A stretch of DNA of 64,000 nucleotides from positions 9,655,540 through 9,719,539 of the forward strand of contig NC_135569.1 in NCBI RefSeq assembly GCF_964340395.1, read 5' to 3'. This stretch comes from Glandiceps talaboti (Eukaryota > Hemichordata > Enteropneusta > Spengelidae). The notes under the pieces are model-generated. The model had not been told where the DNA came from, searched no databases, and was given only the letters and a program-made list of their open reading frames with translations. A program made the translations under genes and the position numbers. This document shows, in pieces, positions 1 through 15,200 of the stretch (position 1 is the stretch's first letter; each line of letters begins with the position of its first letter).

Positions 1-181
1 CCACTTGATTTAGTTTAAGCAGACTGCAGGTGGAGCATGTGGAGTTCAGTTGGATATTTGCACTGATTTTACGGTGTTGACCCAAAAACCAACTTTGATT
101 GGATTTATTCTACCATATTACACAGATATGTCTAATACCCACAACTGATTCAATACTGTTCAGGGTATATGACATTAGGCC

Positions 182-330
182 AAAGAATTGTTTCTGGTCG
201 GACTGAAGTAGGGAGGGTTATTTTTGTGTTTCCCCGCGGATCTACAGACTGCATGAGCTGGACAAACACACACAAAAAGACGGATGCAGGGTATTTAAGT
301 GACGCATGTGCTGACCAGAAACAATTCTTT
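182..330. mobile_element. Foldback MITE, family K copy 1
   Basis: The ends are perfect 18-bp inverted repeats (AAAGAATTGTTTCTGGTC at 182-199; its complement at 313-330). A second copy lies at 51101-51487 and shares the interior (GGGAGGGTTATTTTTGTG, GGGTATTTAAGTGA). No coding capacity. It lies in the intron before the first visible RhoGEF exon. Confidence 0.75.
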
Positions 331-450
331 TTTGTGCCTTTGTGTAAGTTCCTATATCTAAGAAAATATTTTCAAAAACACATTCAGTTGAAGTCTTAAA
401 TCCACATGTTACTTTGATATAGCTATTTTCTATGTGTTGTCATTCTGTAG

Positions 451-3400
451 GATCTCTTGAAGCATACACCACAGGGTCACCCGGACAGGATGTCTTTACA
501 ACTAGCTCTAACCAGACTAGAAACATTAGCTGGAAGACTGAATGAAAGGAAAAGACAAACAGAACAAAGACACGAAGTCAGACAAGTCCTGAAAAATCTC
601 AATGTCAAGTACTCAACCAAGGTGAGTTAGTAAAAAAAGATTACTTGCACTGATGTGTGCACATACTATATAGTGGCATATGCGCTGCAGTGCACTACAC
701 ATGTACCTGTGATTTCTTGCACCGGTGTGTATACATACTAGTGGTATTTTCACTGCATTGCAATACATATGTACCAGACATACCAGTGGTATTTTCACTG
801 CAGTGCACTACACATGTACCAGAGATTACTTGCACCGGTGTGTATACATACTAGTGGTATTTTCACTGCAGTGCACTACACATGTACCAGAGATTACTTG
901 CACCGGTGTGTATACATACTAGTGGTATTTTCACTGCAGTGCACTACACATGTACCAGAGATTACTTGCACCGGTGTGTATACATACTAGTGGTATTTTC
1001 ACTGCAGTGCACTACACATGTACCAGAGATTACTTGCACCGGTGTGTATACATACTAGTGGTATTTTCACTGCAGTGCACTACACATGTACCAGAGATTA
1101 CTTGCACCGGTGTGTATACATACTAGTGGTATTTTCACTGCAGTGCACTACACATGTACCAGAGATTACTTGCACCGGTGTGTATACATACTAGTGGTAT
1201 TTTCACTGCAGTACACTACACATGTACCAGAGATTACTTGCACCGGTGTGTATACATACTAGTGGTATTTTCACTGCAGTGCACTACACATGTACCAGAG
1301 ATTACTTGCACCGGTGTGTATACATACTAGTGGTATTTTCACTGCAGTGCACTACACATGTACCAGAGATTACTTGCACCGGTGTGTATACATACTAGTG
1401 GTATTTTCACTGCAGTGCACTACACATGTACCAGAGATTACTTGCACCGGTGTGTATACATACTAGTGGTATTTTCACTGCAGTACACTACACATGTACC
1501 AGAGATTACTTGTACTGGTGTGTACACATATTAGTGGTATTTTCACAGCAATGCAATACTGAAAACATTAATGCATATTATATCTACATAAATTATACAT
1601 GATGTGCAGTGAGTGTTCCTTTTACATGAAATCCTGTGAATGCACGGCATGTTTTTTATGGAAATTTGCTGATTTAAATAAACTTAATTAGTAAATGAAC
1701 TACAGTAATCAGTTGTAATATCCAGCTTATGAACTAACAAACAAACAAACAAATAAAGAAGCACACAGACAGGGTCAAAAATTTAACCTCCATCACTCTG
1801 GAAAAGTGACGTTGCTCATGTTACATCTATTGCATCTTTGAGTATGAATCATTTGATCGTTATGGTTACAGTTTCCTCTATATTGTTTCTAGGCAACCAC
1901 AGCATCCAACAGATGTCTAATAAGGCAGGATGATATGTTACAAATCGTAAGTTTAATATTTACATTTAATTTATTTAGACTTACACATTTTTGATTTGCG
2001 ATGATTACACCATATCCCCAAATGATTACAACTCTGGTAATCCAGTCTTCAGTTTACTAAGATACCGGCAAACTAAATCTATTGTTCTTCAATGTGGTAG
2101 ATTACACAAGTGGGTGATAGCGGTTCCTCTGTTGTGCAATTCTAATCACCCTGTGACCAACATAGTGTAAACACTGAAGTCCCAAAACAGTAAATTGCAA
2201 GTTTATGGCACTCTAAATAAACCAGTTTTCAGAGACAACTCCCTACTGAGACTATAATTAAACCAACATCCATTCAATAGCTTATCACAGTTGTATCAAC
2301 ATGTTGTGACAATAGTTTTAGTTTGTGTCTATCTTAGAAAACCAAAGGCTAATACATGTATGTGGTGCAGCACTGTGCAATGAATAGGCAAGTAGCACCA
2401 ATAATTACAAGGAGTCAAAAGATGACTTCCAGTGCAAATGCACATGTAACTATATAGTCAGAAATGTGTTCATGTACATGTAACTGTATAGTCAGAATTA
2501 TGTATATGAGTAACTACAGGAGTCAAGATGTTTTCCTTATAACCATATACATATATGATAGATTTGTTTGTCAGTTTCACTTTTCGTTTTTGTGACTGTA
2601 CGTCAATTTTGGCACTTTTCCCTTTCTCTACCTTTTCGCTTAGTGTATTGAGTTTTATTTTACATACTTTTATCATTTTGTATGATTGTTAATGTAGTAA
2701 TGCTTGAGGGCCTCAATAGAAAGAAGTGTTTCACTTACTTTAGTACTGTGACACTTATTTGAGCTATCCTGAATAAATCTATTTTATTTTATTATTATTA
2801 TGCATGTCAACACTCACTAATGTCATGGTGATCTGAAACATTGTTACTGTACAGTATTCTAATTCTCTATTCTATGCATCTCTGCTATCATAATTAAAGT
2901 GGCACTGCCTGTAGCTGAGACCCCATTTTAATAGTGTACACAATTCAATACAGAACACACCCTAAACCTGATTTAGCACAAATGTGACACAACATTATTC
3001 ACTGAAACCAACTTGTCACACCGTGCTATGTTATCTATTTATTTACTTCTTTGGACAAAGGACATATTATCTTCATGTTTTTACAACAAGTAGTGGTTGA
3101 ATATACACAAAGAAGATTGAAATCAAGAGTATAGCATTTCTTGATTTTATTAGTAACTAAAATATTATGTCATAATATATTCATACACATTTCTGATTAG
3201 GGCTATTCATATTTCTAGGCTTGATACATAATTTAGTGGTTGGAATAAGATAAGGCGTTGTTAAACAAACGTAACCACGAAACCCACAAACTTACAGACT
3301 GTGCCCCTTTAATATAACTGTGGATAAAAAAATAAGCCTGAGGGTATTATTAACATGTAAATATGTCTGAAACTCTTTTCCTGTCTGTTACCCACAAACT

Positions 3401-6359
3401 TATTTCTGTGATGTGTTTGTTTCATATGAAATGTGATTACTATGTATGCTATCAGCATGATGTTATTAATGTCATTGGTGCATGAATATATGTTATTGTT
3501 TGTATCTTTTCTATTTTCTTTTTGTGTTTATTCAGGATGATGTAAGTGTTTTCCTGCCTGTGAAACCCTACCCAATAAGATCAGTATATGTTTTAATATT
3601 CCCCAGTGTTTTCATAGCCTGAAAGATCCTGTTGTTGTTTACGCTTATATTGTTACTATTAATTTTTTTTTTAATAGTAAACTTTATTTCGGGAGAGAGA
3701 AAAGAATGCTAAAATACTCATGAACATCCCATAGATAAAAAAACACAAAAAACAGCATTTTTAAAACCAGTAAAACTTAAAAAAAGATAAACTGACAAAT
3801 ACATACATGAGCAAATACAAGCATTTAAAAATATAACAAATCTCTATACAATTTTAAAATCCCTGAATAGACATTCTCGCAAACCAGAGCTTTTATTTCT
3901 TCCACCATACTGCGAAATAACGGCCTTTTGACGTGTGCCTTGGACGGTGGCGTAAAAGAGGCCGTGGATTACGATGATGTGAATAGAGGATTGTATCAGA
4001 ATTAAGCACTGCTGAAATGAGACTATTATAACTATTTCTAATATGTTCAAAAAAATTATACGTTAGTTTTTGTCTTAACGCTCCAAAAGTGGGGATTTCG
4101 TTCTGCACAAACAATAAGTTAGCACTGCAATCTCACAAGTAACCTATATACTTGGTTATCGAGTGATTATATAAGCAGACAAACAACAGGTTCTTTCAGG
4201 CCAGTGTTCTCCACGATATGAATGAAGTAACAAGGATGCCAAGCCCCCTCATAATTTCTGATTTGTCCACTCAAAATATTGAAAGTTTTCCCTGAACAAA
4301 TAAACAAGGATGCCAAGTCCTCTTGTAAGCTATGAGTGCTGTCTTGAAGTAGTGAAAATTTTCATGCACAAAGTAACAAAGCATTCAGCTCTTGTTTACT
4401 TCATAAGTGCCCCCTTGATGTAATAGAAGTTCTCCTTGAACTAAGAAACAAGGGTGTCAAACCCTCTTTTCATTTCTAAATTGTGAGTGCACACTTGATA
4501 GAATGAAAGTCATTTCTTAACAAAATAACAAGAGTATCACTCCTTCTTGTAATTTGTTAGTGCCTTCTTGATACATGTACAGATTCAATGTATATTGAAA
4601 AATATCATGTATTCCAAACTTTATTCAAAAATTGTACAAAACACAGCTACATGACCCCAGATTCCCTTTGTATAGCTGTCAACTCCATGTACAAGTAACA
4701 ACTATAGGGGGTATTATCAGTTTCCATAGTTACCCACTGTATGTACATGTAGCAACTATTGAGAGTGTTATCAGTTTCCATAGTTACCAACTGTATGTAC
4801 ATGGAACAACTATAGAGGGCGCTATCCATGTCTAAGCCATCCTGTGAAACATTCTAAGGAGAACACTGTTGTGTGTTTATAGAAGTGGCAAATCTCATCT
4901 AAGATTAATAACTAATTATTTGTGTAGCATTGTCAACTTAGAAAGTTTGCACAATCTTAAAATGAATGTACACTAGATTTAAAATAATTGACAACTTTTA
5001 TTTTTTTTTAAATACACGACTTTGAAAATGTATTTTTGTTGACATTTATCAAAATCAAAGTATTGTCAAAAACATATTTGAATAATCTGCTTTCAAATTA
5101 AGACTTGAGTGAAATAGTTGATATTTGTTGTTTCATTTTTTTTAGTCCTATAACAGTGTTGGTGATGAAGTCAAGATGGTAGAACGTCGTATATTTATGT
5201 TAACAGATCTTGTCATATGTGCCTCTGTTATACACAAGTAAGTATAAGTAGACCTAATTTTGAATTTGAAATTGAAATTTATTTCCCTCCAAAATAACAT
5301 AACATACAAGTAAGAAGTAAAGATTAACATCCAAAAAAGAAAACGGTCAAAATAGAACAAGAAGGTTGACTTATTCTCAGTACCTGCAATAACATTTTAC
5401 CTCATACTAGAGGGTTAAAATAGAACAAGAAGGTTGACTTATTCTCAGTACCTGCAATAGCATTTTACTTCATAGTAGAGGGTCAAAATAGAACAAGAAG
5501 GTGGACTTTTTCTCACACGTGCCGATAGGTAATGCATGTGGCATGGAAGTTATGGTGTCAACCATGGAATCGAATGGTTGTTATTTTTATGACACACTGA
5601 GGTAGTAATATTCTATATCAGGTACATAGAATTGACATTTACAATGTCTAATTATTGGTATTTGTAACAATTTTCAGTAAATATATTGTTGATTGTCCAA
5701 AAAAATAATACCCAAGTTATACCTAGTGTAACTTCAATAATTCTTGTTTGTTTCTCATTTCTGTAGATCATCAATGTCAAGTACTTATGATCCAGTAGTA
5801 CCCAAGTATAAATTAAAATGGTCTGTACCATTGATGGAGGTCGAGGTAGCTGCCTCAACTGAAGCAGGACTGTATTCCACAGACAAAGGACCAGCTAGAA
5901 CCACGTTGACTACTACACCAGGTAGTAAAAGAAATATCTCCAGCAAAGGTCAGAACACATCATTGTCATTACTAGGAGTTAACAACATTGTAATGTACTG
6001 GTAAACTAACAGACACATACATATAAGGACTCACATACATGCACAGGAACCAAGTTACACATAGGTAGACATTTACAGGGAAAGAACATTGATATACATA
6101 CATAGGAAAACATTCACATACACAAATACACAAACACAATATGGATACACTCTCACATGGAAACACCTGTTACAACAAAAGTGCCAATTAGCTATTAGAC
6201 CAATGGGCATACATATCCACATACACAGGCATAAGGTTGCCTACCAAATATTCACATCCACTCACCTCTGTGTGTGTCTCTTACTTTCTGTCTCTCGATG
6301 TCTGTCTGTCTCTCTCTCTCTGTCTGTGTCTGTCTCTCTCTGTCTGTCTGTGTGTGTGT

Positions 6360-6409
<50 letters not shown>

Positions 6410-9169
6410 CACACATACATGCAAATCATAAACATACAATCATAAATTTCACAGACATCACACAAATAATTCACTTTCATTTAATAACTAGATTTAAAAT
6501 TAATGTGATCCATGTATCAAAGGAAGAGTATCACACCATATCTTTACACTCAGTGTTTGTCATATTGCATATGAGCACTATTTTGGTGAAGTAAAATGAA
6601 AGTGTACCACAGCATTGATCAATTCGCTACAGTTTCATTTTATGTGTGCTCCAATAGGGAACTTGCAAACCCACCATGTTGAATGTTGCATCATGGGAAA
6701 TGTGATAATAAATACTAATCAATTAGCATTGTAAACAGTGTTGATACATCGTTTGTAACCACAAATAATCAATTCATAGTTACCCTGACAATTGTGGGAG
6801 GTTAATTTTATCAGTAGCTCCAGATTAGGTATTACGATAACAGATAATCCCATAGTCCTTTGCATCTGAGCATGCTCAGTCTGGATTGCAAGTTCCCTAT
6901 TGAGGGTGATCTGAAAAGTTCTTCATCCCGCCACTAATCCAGGTCATATTATGTCATAGTCAGTGCGACGCCCTCTGGCGCCATACATCGGAGAACTGGA
7001 AAATCAACTTTTTTTGTGTGTAAGTTACATATTTTCATCATTACAGATATGAAGAGTTACACTGGTCCAGGTAAACTGTATGCTGAGAGAGACGACCTTA
7101 CACATGACCTAGCTATTGCCGATCAAATAGGAGCACAAATCAAGTTACTTAAGGGGACTTACAAGACTTTTAACCCCTCAGCTGTTGATAAATGGACAAC
7201 TGCAATTCACACCTTGATTGAGAGGAAGGAAGACGAGATACGGGCTGCTGATTCTTGCAAAATTCAACTCTCTCTACCTGCATCTGGAAAGTTAGTATTA
7301 TTCTCTTAAATTAACATGTTAACACAGTCAACAAAGTGCTACACTGAATATTGAAGAAAAATTTATAAGTTAAAATTTATACTCCGAGTCAAAACAGTCT
7401 TAAAGGAAATTCCAAATTTTTGCAGATGTCACATGTCTCGCTTGAGAGTCATGAACAAATTTGGAGTGATACAGCTGGGATCTTATCTGGTGGTCATTGT
7501 ATCATAGTGTGTTTGTTTCTTAATTCTTAACTCTAATTTCTTCAAAACCACAATTCAGTGACTGAATGTATGCCTGTTGAATTTGTAAACTATGGGAAAC
7601 ATTCTCGAGACATTAAGAGTTAGGATTAGGACATTCGTTGTGTCAAATAATTGGAAAGAACAGTTGGTTTACTGTTCTCCATTTTTCAATTTTTATACAA
7701 TTTTCATTGAATTGATGAATTTTTGGTTGAATTTTTAATGACTTCTAACACACTGGATATCTATTGTGTCTTTGTCTATTTTTAGATCAGGTCGTACCAT
7801 CGTTGTTTTCAATGCAGGACTTGAGAAAACCAAGACAAACTGGATAGCAGATTTAGAAATGGCCAAACTTGCCTTAAGTAAGTTTTTTATGCTACTTACC
7901 TAGTACTGTCAAATTTAACTTACCATATTACGAATGAACAGAATTTAAAGTAAACTTACAGGTAGTGTGTAATTGCGTGAAGTTGTCAATATTTAATGGT
8001 GTCAGGTTTGCACTCTGCTGCTCAGAGCCTTGATGCAACCGTTTGTTTCTGAATGACTGAAGTCCTTGGGCAAGATTTGAACAATGATTGTGTCACTGTC
8101 AATTCAGCTGTACAAATGGGGACCTGGTAGGATAGAGGTTGCTATGTGAAGGATTTAATCCTGTGTACTTAGTTGCAGTACCACTATTGTTCCCCAGTCA
8201 AGTCAGTTGTATAATTAGGTACGTGGTACCGATAGAAGTGCTTGTCTCTGAAAAAGTTCTTTGAGGGCTACCCCACATTGATCCAGTGTTAATGCAAAAG
8301 AAAACCAGAATACCCAGGAAAAACCTGACCGTGTGTTGTTTGGTAGAGTTAGACTCAATCTGATTAAAATCCGATGTAGTGTACATGTCGCAATTTCTTT
8401 TTTGGCTGTTACGTTTACTGTCGTTAGTTCTGTTGTGAGCGCTCATTACATACATCTGATACAATACCATAGGTTTTCCTGAGTCACACGAGAATGCACC
8501 CCATCCACAGCAGTAAAGAGGCAAGTGGATTAACCACTGACGAGCCAATAGTTGTACCCTGATTCCATCAGCATGACTGTTTATACAATACTGACATTAT
8601 CTGACCTTATTTCATTGACAGAACCCCGCAATAATCCAGCCTGGTACGACCCAGATGAAGAAGGAAAGCTGGACATCTCTGGTTTACCATTAATGATGAA
8701 ATCATCACCATTAGCTATGACCAGTCACAAACAACCAATGAAGGTATGTGAACATCTGGTAGTAAACCAATAGAATTGTAGTTACTATAAGCTTTCGTAT
8801 AAGCCACAAACAACCAGTGAAGGTACACACATCTGAACATCTGGTAGTCAACCAATTGTATTGTATAGTTACTATTAGCTTTCGTATAAGCCACAACCAA
8901 CCAGTGAAGGTACATGTATGTAAACATCTGGTAGTCAACCAATAGAATTGTAGTTACTATAAGCTTTTTTACAAGACACAGACAGCCAGTGAAGGTACTG
9001 TATATGTATGTGAACATCTGGTAGTCAGCCAATAGTATTGTCACTGCTTTTAGCTATATGTATAAATCTATAAGCCTTCATGTATAACATTTTTCATTAG
9101 CCACATAATTTGTATAGAGGAAATATATTTCATTAATCAGAGACTGATAAATTCACATCTGAGATTTTC

Positions 9170-9244
<75 letters not shown>

Positions 9245-12200
9245 CAGTCATATTGCTAGTATATGCAACTCTTTTCATACCAGTTCGATATGAAAATTAT
9301 GAAATTTAAGAGAACCAAAAATATCACATCTAACTTGATAATGCAATGAAGGTGATAACTTTACATGTAAAATGTGTATTATTCCCCAACATTTTTCTTC
9401 ATTCAGTCAAGGAAAATATGAGTGACCTAAGGGGCTTTGTTGCTATGAGTCACTAGAACAGTATTTATACCCTATAAATGCACACGATAAATTGATGTTT
9501 CTCTGAAATCACAAGTAATTTTAGGTGATGTAAAAATCATGAAATGACTCTCCAGAACCCATAGTTTATGAAAATGCCTTTATTCCTGGAGTTCCATTCC
9601 TAAGTACCAATTTTGAGTGTTTCCCAAATTGTACCAAGATGTTAACTATTGGTAATGAAAGAGTTCGATGTAATTGTGTTTCTTGTTCATATCAGCTTAG
9701 TAGTCTGTTTAAATCGCAATCAGAATTTACTTCACTGTCTATCTTAACTGCTTGTAGTCAATGGCAACTGATTAATATAGCCCACTCCCCAGTGGCAGTT
9801 ATCACCATACCCGGTACCAGTTTGTAGATATTTACGTAATATTCCCCATATGTAAATTATGTTGGTCTTGTGCACATCTCAAAGAGAGCACATTTACATA
9901 TTGACTTCATATGAATATAGTGAATTAGGCTGACATACGTTATCACTCCCCATTGTAACTAATCAGTTTGAGTGTATAATTTTTAAAACCACAATTAGTT
10001 GCCATTGATATCATTACAAGCCGTTAGTGAGACAGCAAAGCAATATCACAGATCACTTTGTAAACAGACAACATATAACTATCAGCAGTACCATGCATTA
10101 CTCATTTTAATAATCATCTATCTTTTACACCTTTCTGCCAAATAAGGGTCTGCTGGATGCTTTGATGAAGACACAGTTAGTGGTCCGTATTGCTGTCCAA
10201 TTTACCAACTCATTAACCTTCACTTTGAAAAGGAGGCACTCCAAATGAAATGTGTTACATAGTATCATCATGTATCCACTGACAATTTAACATTTAAGGC
10301 CAAATCTTTGTATTCCATGTTCTGCGATTAGTGTTATTTTATCAGTGAAATCATCAGCATTAGCTATTTATAAAATCATTTTTTTTGTCCAGGACCAACT
10401 TTTCTATAACTCTGCCAGACAACTGTTTTCACACCCAAATTGATTCCTAATCTGTCACGGGTCGTTTATGATGTATATGAAGTATATCACTTAAACTGAA
10501 CATTGAGAATTTAATTTTTTGCAAAATAATGTAGATTGAAAAGAAACTTTAATAAAAAAATTTGTAAAGAGCAAAAAATTAACTATGAAAGTATCTGTGG
10601 AACTAACTGATTGATGATGGTCAACATGTTTCATTTGTGAGAAAGCCTCCCTTACAAATGATAAGTTGCAAGTACATGTAACACCCTAAGTTACTCTAAT
10701 TTAATTTCTAGTGGTTTTTAACGATGCATGCAAGTTTTACATACCTTTATTTACATTTTATAATAATCAAGAAAAAACTATTCTACATATATGTATGTAT
10801 TGTTATTTTTAGAAGAGTCATTTTTCATTCCATTTTCCTGGCATTTACAGCTTTTCTTCTCTCCTGTAGTAAAGTTGAGTAAACATATGGCATGCCAACA
10901 AACTTTCCGATTGAAGGATTGTAGAACTCCTCCCAGTGGTGTATGTGGTGTGCATGTGACAAACACAAACACGTGATTTCTCTTCAATGTTCAATGTCTG
11001 TACATGTGACTGTCATGTGACCAATGTGTTGACTGATAATCTGTACATGTGACTATCATGTGATGTCCATTTGTCCATATGTTCATTTTTTTTGTTCTAG
11101 TCACATGTCTGTCATGTTGTTCATTTCACATTCACCGCACTTTTTAGGCAAAAATATAAAAAAAAGTTTTGTTTCTGATAACATGACTTCAGAAAATAGG
11201 GTAGCTTGGTCTGAATTTTATTTTATTTATTTATAAAATATTTATTTATTTGCAGACTATACTGTTTAATTTCAACTTATAGTCTTAAAAGACATGGAAC
11301 ATGATTTTAAAGGAAAATTGACCAAAGATACTCTGACAAGAAAATGTCATGGAAATAGACTGAAGTAAATTATCACCATTTTACCTTTTTTGAAAGAAAA
11401 TTTTTGAAATTTACATCTATTGGTTATAAAACAAAATATCGAGTAAGCAAATGTCAAAATGAAAGATAGATGTGATAAAAAAAAGCTTCGCTGAACATAT
11501 TTGAAGTCGTAGAGGGTCTATACTTTTATATTTATTATGCCAGCCTGCAGTAAGAAATTTCTTTAGAGTTTTCGTGGACCGTATAGTATAGAAGAATTCA
11601 TTTCACCTGTGAACTCTCATCTGAAATATGACGTTCAAATAAACTCTATCCTAAGGTAGTTGATCATAATCGTTTAAAGCATGACATTAGACCAGTATAA
11701 TTAATTCGTAGTACGCCAAATATGAATTCGTCATCGACTTATTCTGAGAGAAACAAAAAACCTGTGAGCAACAAGAACATACCATGAATACAATAGCTAA
11801 CACAGCAATAGATTTTCAGTCATAGTGTTCACCAAAAATTAGTTTTCATGACGATATGGGCAAGTTTTCGCCATCTTATAAAAAGCTTTTAGAATGCAGA
11901 AGAAATGTTTAGGGTCAGCGCCATAAACTAGGGTCAGTCATGTCATCGGAAACACACAATTTTTTTCTATTTGGCCGTAATTATGTCATGGGAATAATGT
12001 TTAAATAAAACAACTAACCCAAAACTGGCTTTCAAACTCTCAATTGCAGCATTATACTGAGTACATTTTAGGTCTAAATGCAGATTTCACTGTAGTAAGT
12101 GCCCTGTCAAATGATATATTTGAACTTTGAACTTTCACCCCTGACCCTGTACATACATTTTTGGTAAAAGTCAAAAACATACAAACACAAGGTAAACAAG

Positions 12201-15200
12201 CAAGTTGTACTATTTTTAGTTTCAAAGTTTTTATAAGTTGTAAATCAATTATTTGGCAGATTGTATACATCATATTATATAATGAATGTGAAGTGAAATT
12301 GGTCTTGTATTGTTAGCCAGAATTTTCATTTTTCGCATTTTAATTAAATGTCGTTTTGTCGTCTTTTTTTGGTAGATCCCATGCTGTTGCAATTGAGAGT
12401 GTATGAAGTTTGCATGTCATGATTGTATTTATAAATTGTTCACTTTTTTCTGTTTTCTGTCTGTACAAGTATCTGTTCGTATTAAGTATGTTTCACAGAA
12501 TGTACATGTGCATGTAAAATGTCTGCATATATTTCCTATTGTGTTTTTCAGGTTCAAGCAGCAGTCTACTGCCCTCTAGAGTTTCAGGACCTGTCGCCAA
12601 AAACACATGCCAAAATGGCCAACTCAGGTTTGTACGAGGGCTCAGTTTGGATTAGCAGTGGGGAGCAGAAGAGATCCATTCTCAGTATTGTCTCATTCCA
12701 TCCACCCAATCCACATGTTGTGGAAGCATTTCCAGCTGGAGAACCTTTGATATCGTGCATGGAATATGTTCCAGCAATCAACAAATTCGCAAGGACAAGG
12801 AAAATGTCTGAATCAGATTACTGTCTACCAGATGCTACTATGTGGGTTGCCACGGAGACCGGAAGGTAAGATGTTTGTGTTTGTATAATGTCTACCCCTT
12901 TTTTCTTGAAGTGGCACAAGCTGAGTTTATGAGCTCTTTTATACTCAAGTGAAAAAACTTACAAGTAACGTGGATTAAACTATTCTAGTGTAATGTTATG
13001 ATGCATGCCTTGAAAGACAATTTGTATTCTGGTAGTGTAAGTTGATTGCTTATAGTAGGGAGTTCCTGTACATTTTTGATATGCATGATAAATTACGTCG
13101 TCAGATCTTTTATAAGTTATATCTTAATACCAGTTCAATCAGTTGCAAGTGATGGCTAAGTATACAACAGTAAGTGGACACTAGAGGGCAGTATAGTAAT
13201 TATATAAATGACATCATTAGATAGTTTATAAGTTATATCTTAATACCAGGTTTGAGTTCAGTCAATTGCAAGTGATGTTAAGTGTGTGCTTCTGTAAGAA
13301 GAATAATCTGAGTACCTTATATGCAGCAAAATATACGCAGCTTGTCGACTGCATAGGGCTAATCATTTGTTGACATGCTAGTGGATGAGGGCCCATAGTA
13401 CAAGATTAGGATATTCTAGTACAATTATGCAGCAGATATTGGTACATACAAAACAGCTACTAGCAATGCTCCTGAGGACTGGTGAAAGAGTCTATAGCTA
13501 ACTATGTACTTTCTTTCCATTGCAAGGATATCTGTGTTCCTCTGTCAGGACAAGAATAGGCAACCCCTCTTCACTTTCAAGGTCTCACCATCAGCAATAT
13601 CATCGATCAAGTTCATGACCAATAGAATGTTTGTTGGATTGAGTGATGGTACGCTCGTGGTTTTCAAGAGAATGCAAGGTAATGTACACAGATGTGTCTG
13701 TCAGTCAGCCTCCATATCATGCACATTTTAAGTTCCCCAAGAACAATTTAGATAGATAAGAAACAGGCTTCCCACAGACCACTCAATACAAATATAAACA
13801 ACACCACACTCTTGCCGACAAGCAGGCACTGTATGTGTACACACACATCACTAACTTTGAATCAGTGCACTTGTATGTGTCAAAATCTAAGCCTGCAATG
13901 TGACGACTTTGTTTGTTCCAAGGACAATGTATGTGTGTCTGTGCATTGCCTGTTTCTTATCTAACTAGATTGTTTCTAGGGAACATAAAATGTGTATGAT
14001 ATCATACCCACACTCGTTCGACAATCCCTCGATGTTTTAGTTGTACATGTACATACAATTGCTGACATCAGACTGGACAAAATGAATTTGATTAATAACA
14101 CTTAGCACAGCATGTTGGAACAGCAGAGACTTGTATTATACATCATGGTTTGATAAGAACAGTTTCATGGCCTCTTTATGTTTGCATGAAGTGCCAGGGG
14201 AACTGGGAAATGTGAACTATTATGTAAAGTGGCCATAAAACTATTCTTATCAAATGATGGAATATAATACAAGTACTTCCAACATTCTGAGCCATATTTT
14301 ATTAATCCGATTCATTTGTTTACTTTCCGTGTTTGTAACAGGTTTCGTTCGTCCATGATCTGATGCCAGCAGTTGTGTATATTAAGTACATGTATACATA
14401 TGTAAGACTACACACATTCATACAGACAGTACAGTACACACATGTACATAGACTGTGTTTTATTTTTGCTGTTCTCCATGTACAGTTTTGTTGACACTAT
14501 TTTGATAACGGTAGAATTATACCAACATCATTAAAGTTCCTCTATTATTCATATTATGCCAAAATAATAGATGTAGTGTTTGTTGAAACTACAGGCATCA
14601 TATTATTAACACATTAACAGGTGTGTGGCCTTAACTGTTGAAAATGTGGCTTACATTCTGATACATGTTTTTTCATTATTTACTAGATGGTGCTTGGTTG
14701 TTAGAAGAGCCTCACGTTTCCCTACTGACAGCTGCTCCAGTGACATCATTGTTACCAGTGACTAATTGTATGTGGTGTGCTGGTGGTAATGCAGTCTATA
14801 TTATCAATACTAACACAGTACAAAGACAGGTCAGTATACGTTAATATTTATAGGATCTAAGACAACTAGTTTGGAATGAAAGTTTTTTATTATCAATTTT
14901 CTGTGAGATACAGTAGTACAAACTGACAAGACTGAAAATGAAGAAACTCAAACTACTTTACAGTTGACTTAATAATCTAGCCTAGAACAAAAATGGTTAC
15001 ATAGAAGTGGTTTCCAACTTAGTACAACAGTAACAGACATTGTTGAAGTTACACTAAAACTTAGAGATAATAATATCAGCAGTGGACACACTTAGTAGTT
15101 GCCTTGTCTGGGAGTAATAGTCCTATGTATGCTTGAATGATATGGCTGCTGCAATTCTAAGTACATTCTACTTCGAACACAAAATTGATGAGCATATATC

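Noticed and set aside
657-990. Overlapping plus-strand ORFs with repeated peptide motifs
   Set aside because: They are translations of the 68-bp minisatellite in shifting frames.
4632-4835. Plus and minus ORFs over a 62-bp repeat
   Set aside because: Shadow translations of the tandem repeat; the region lies inside a RhoGEF intron.
8198-8548. 116-codon minus-strand ORF
   Set aside because: Coincides with a SINE-like segment and has no protein-like features.
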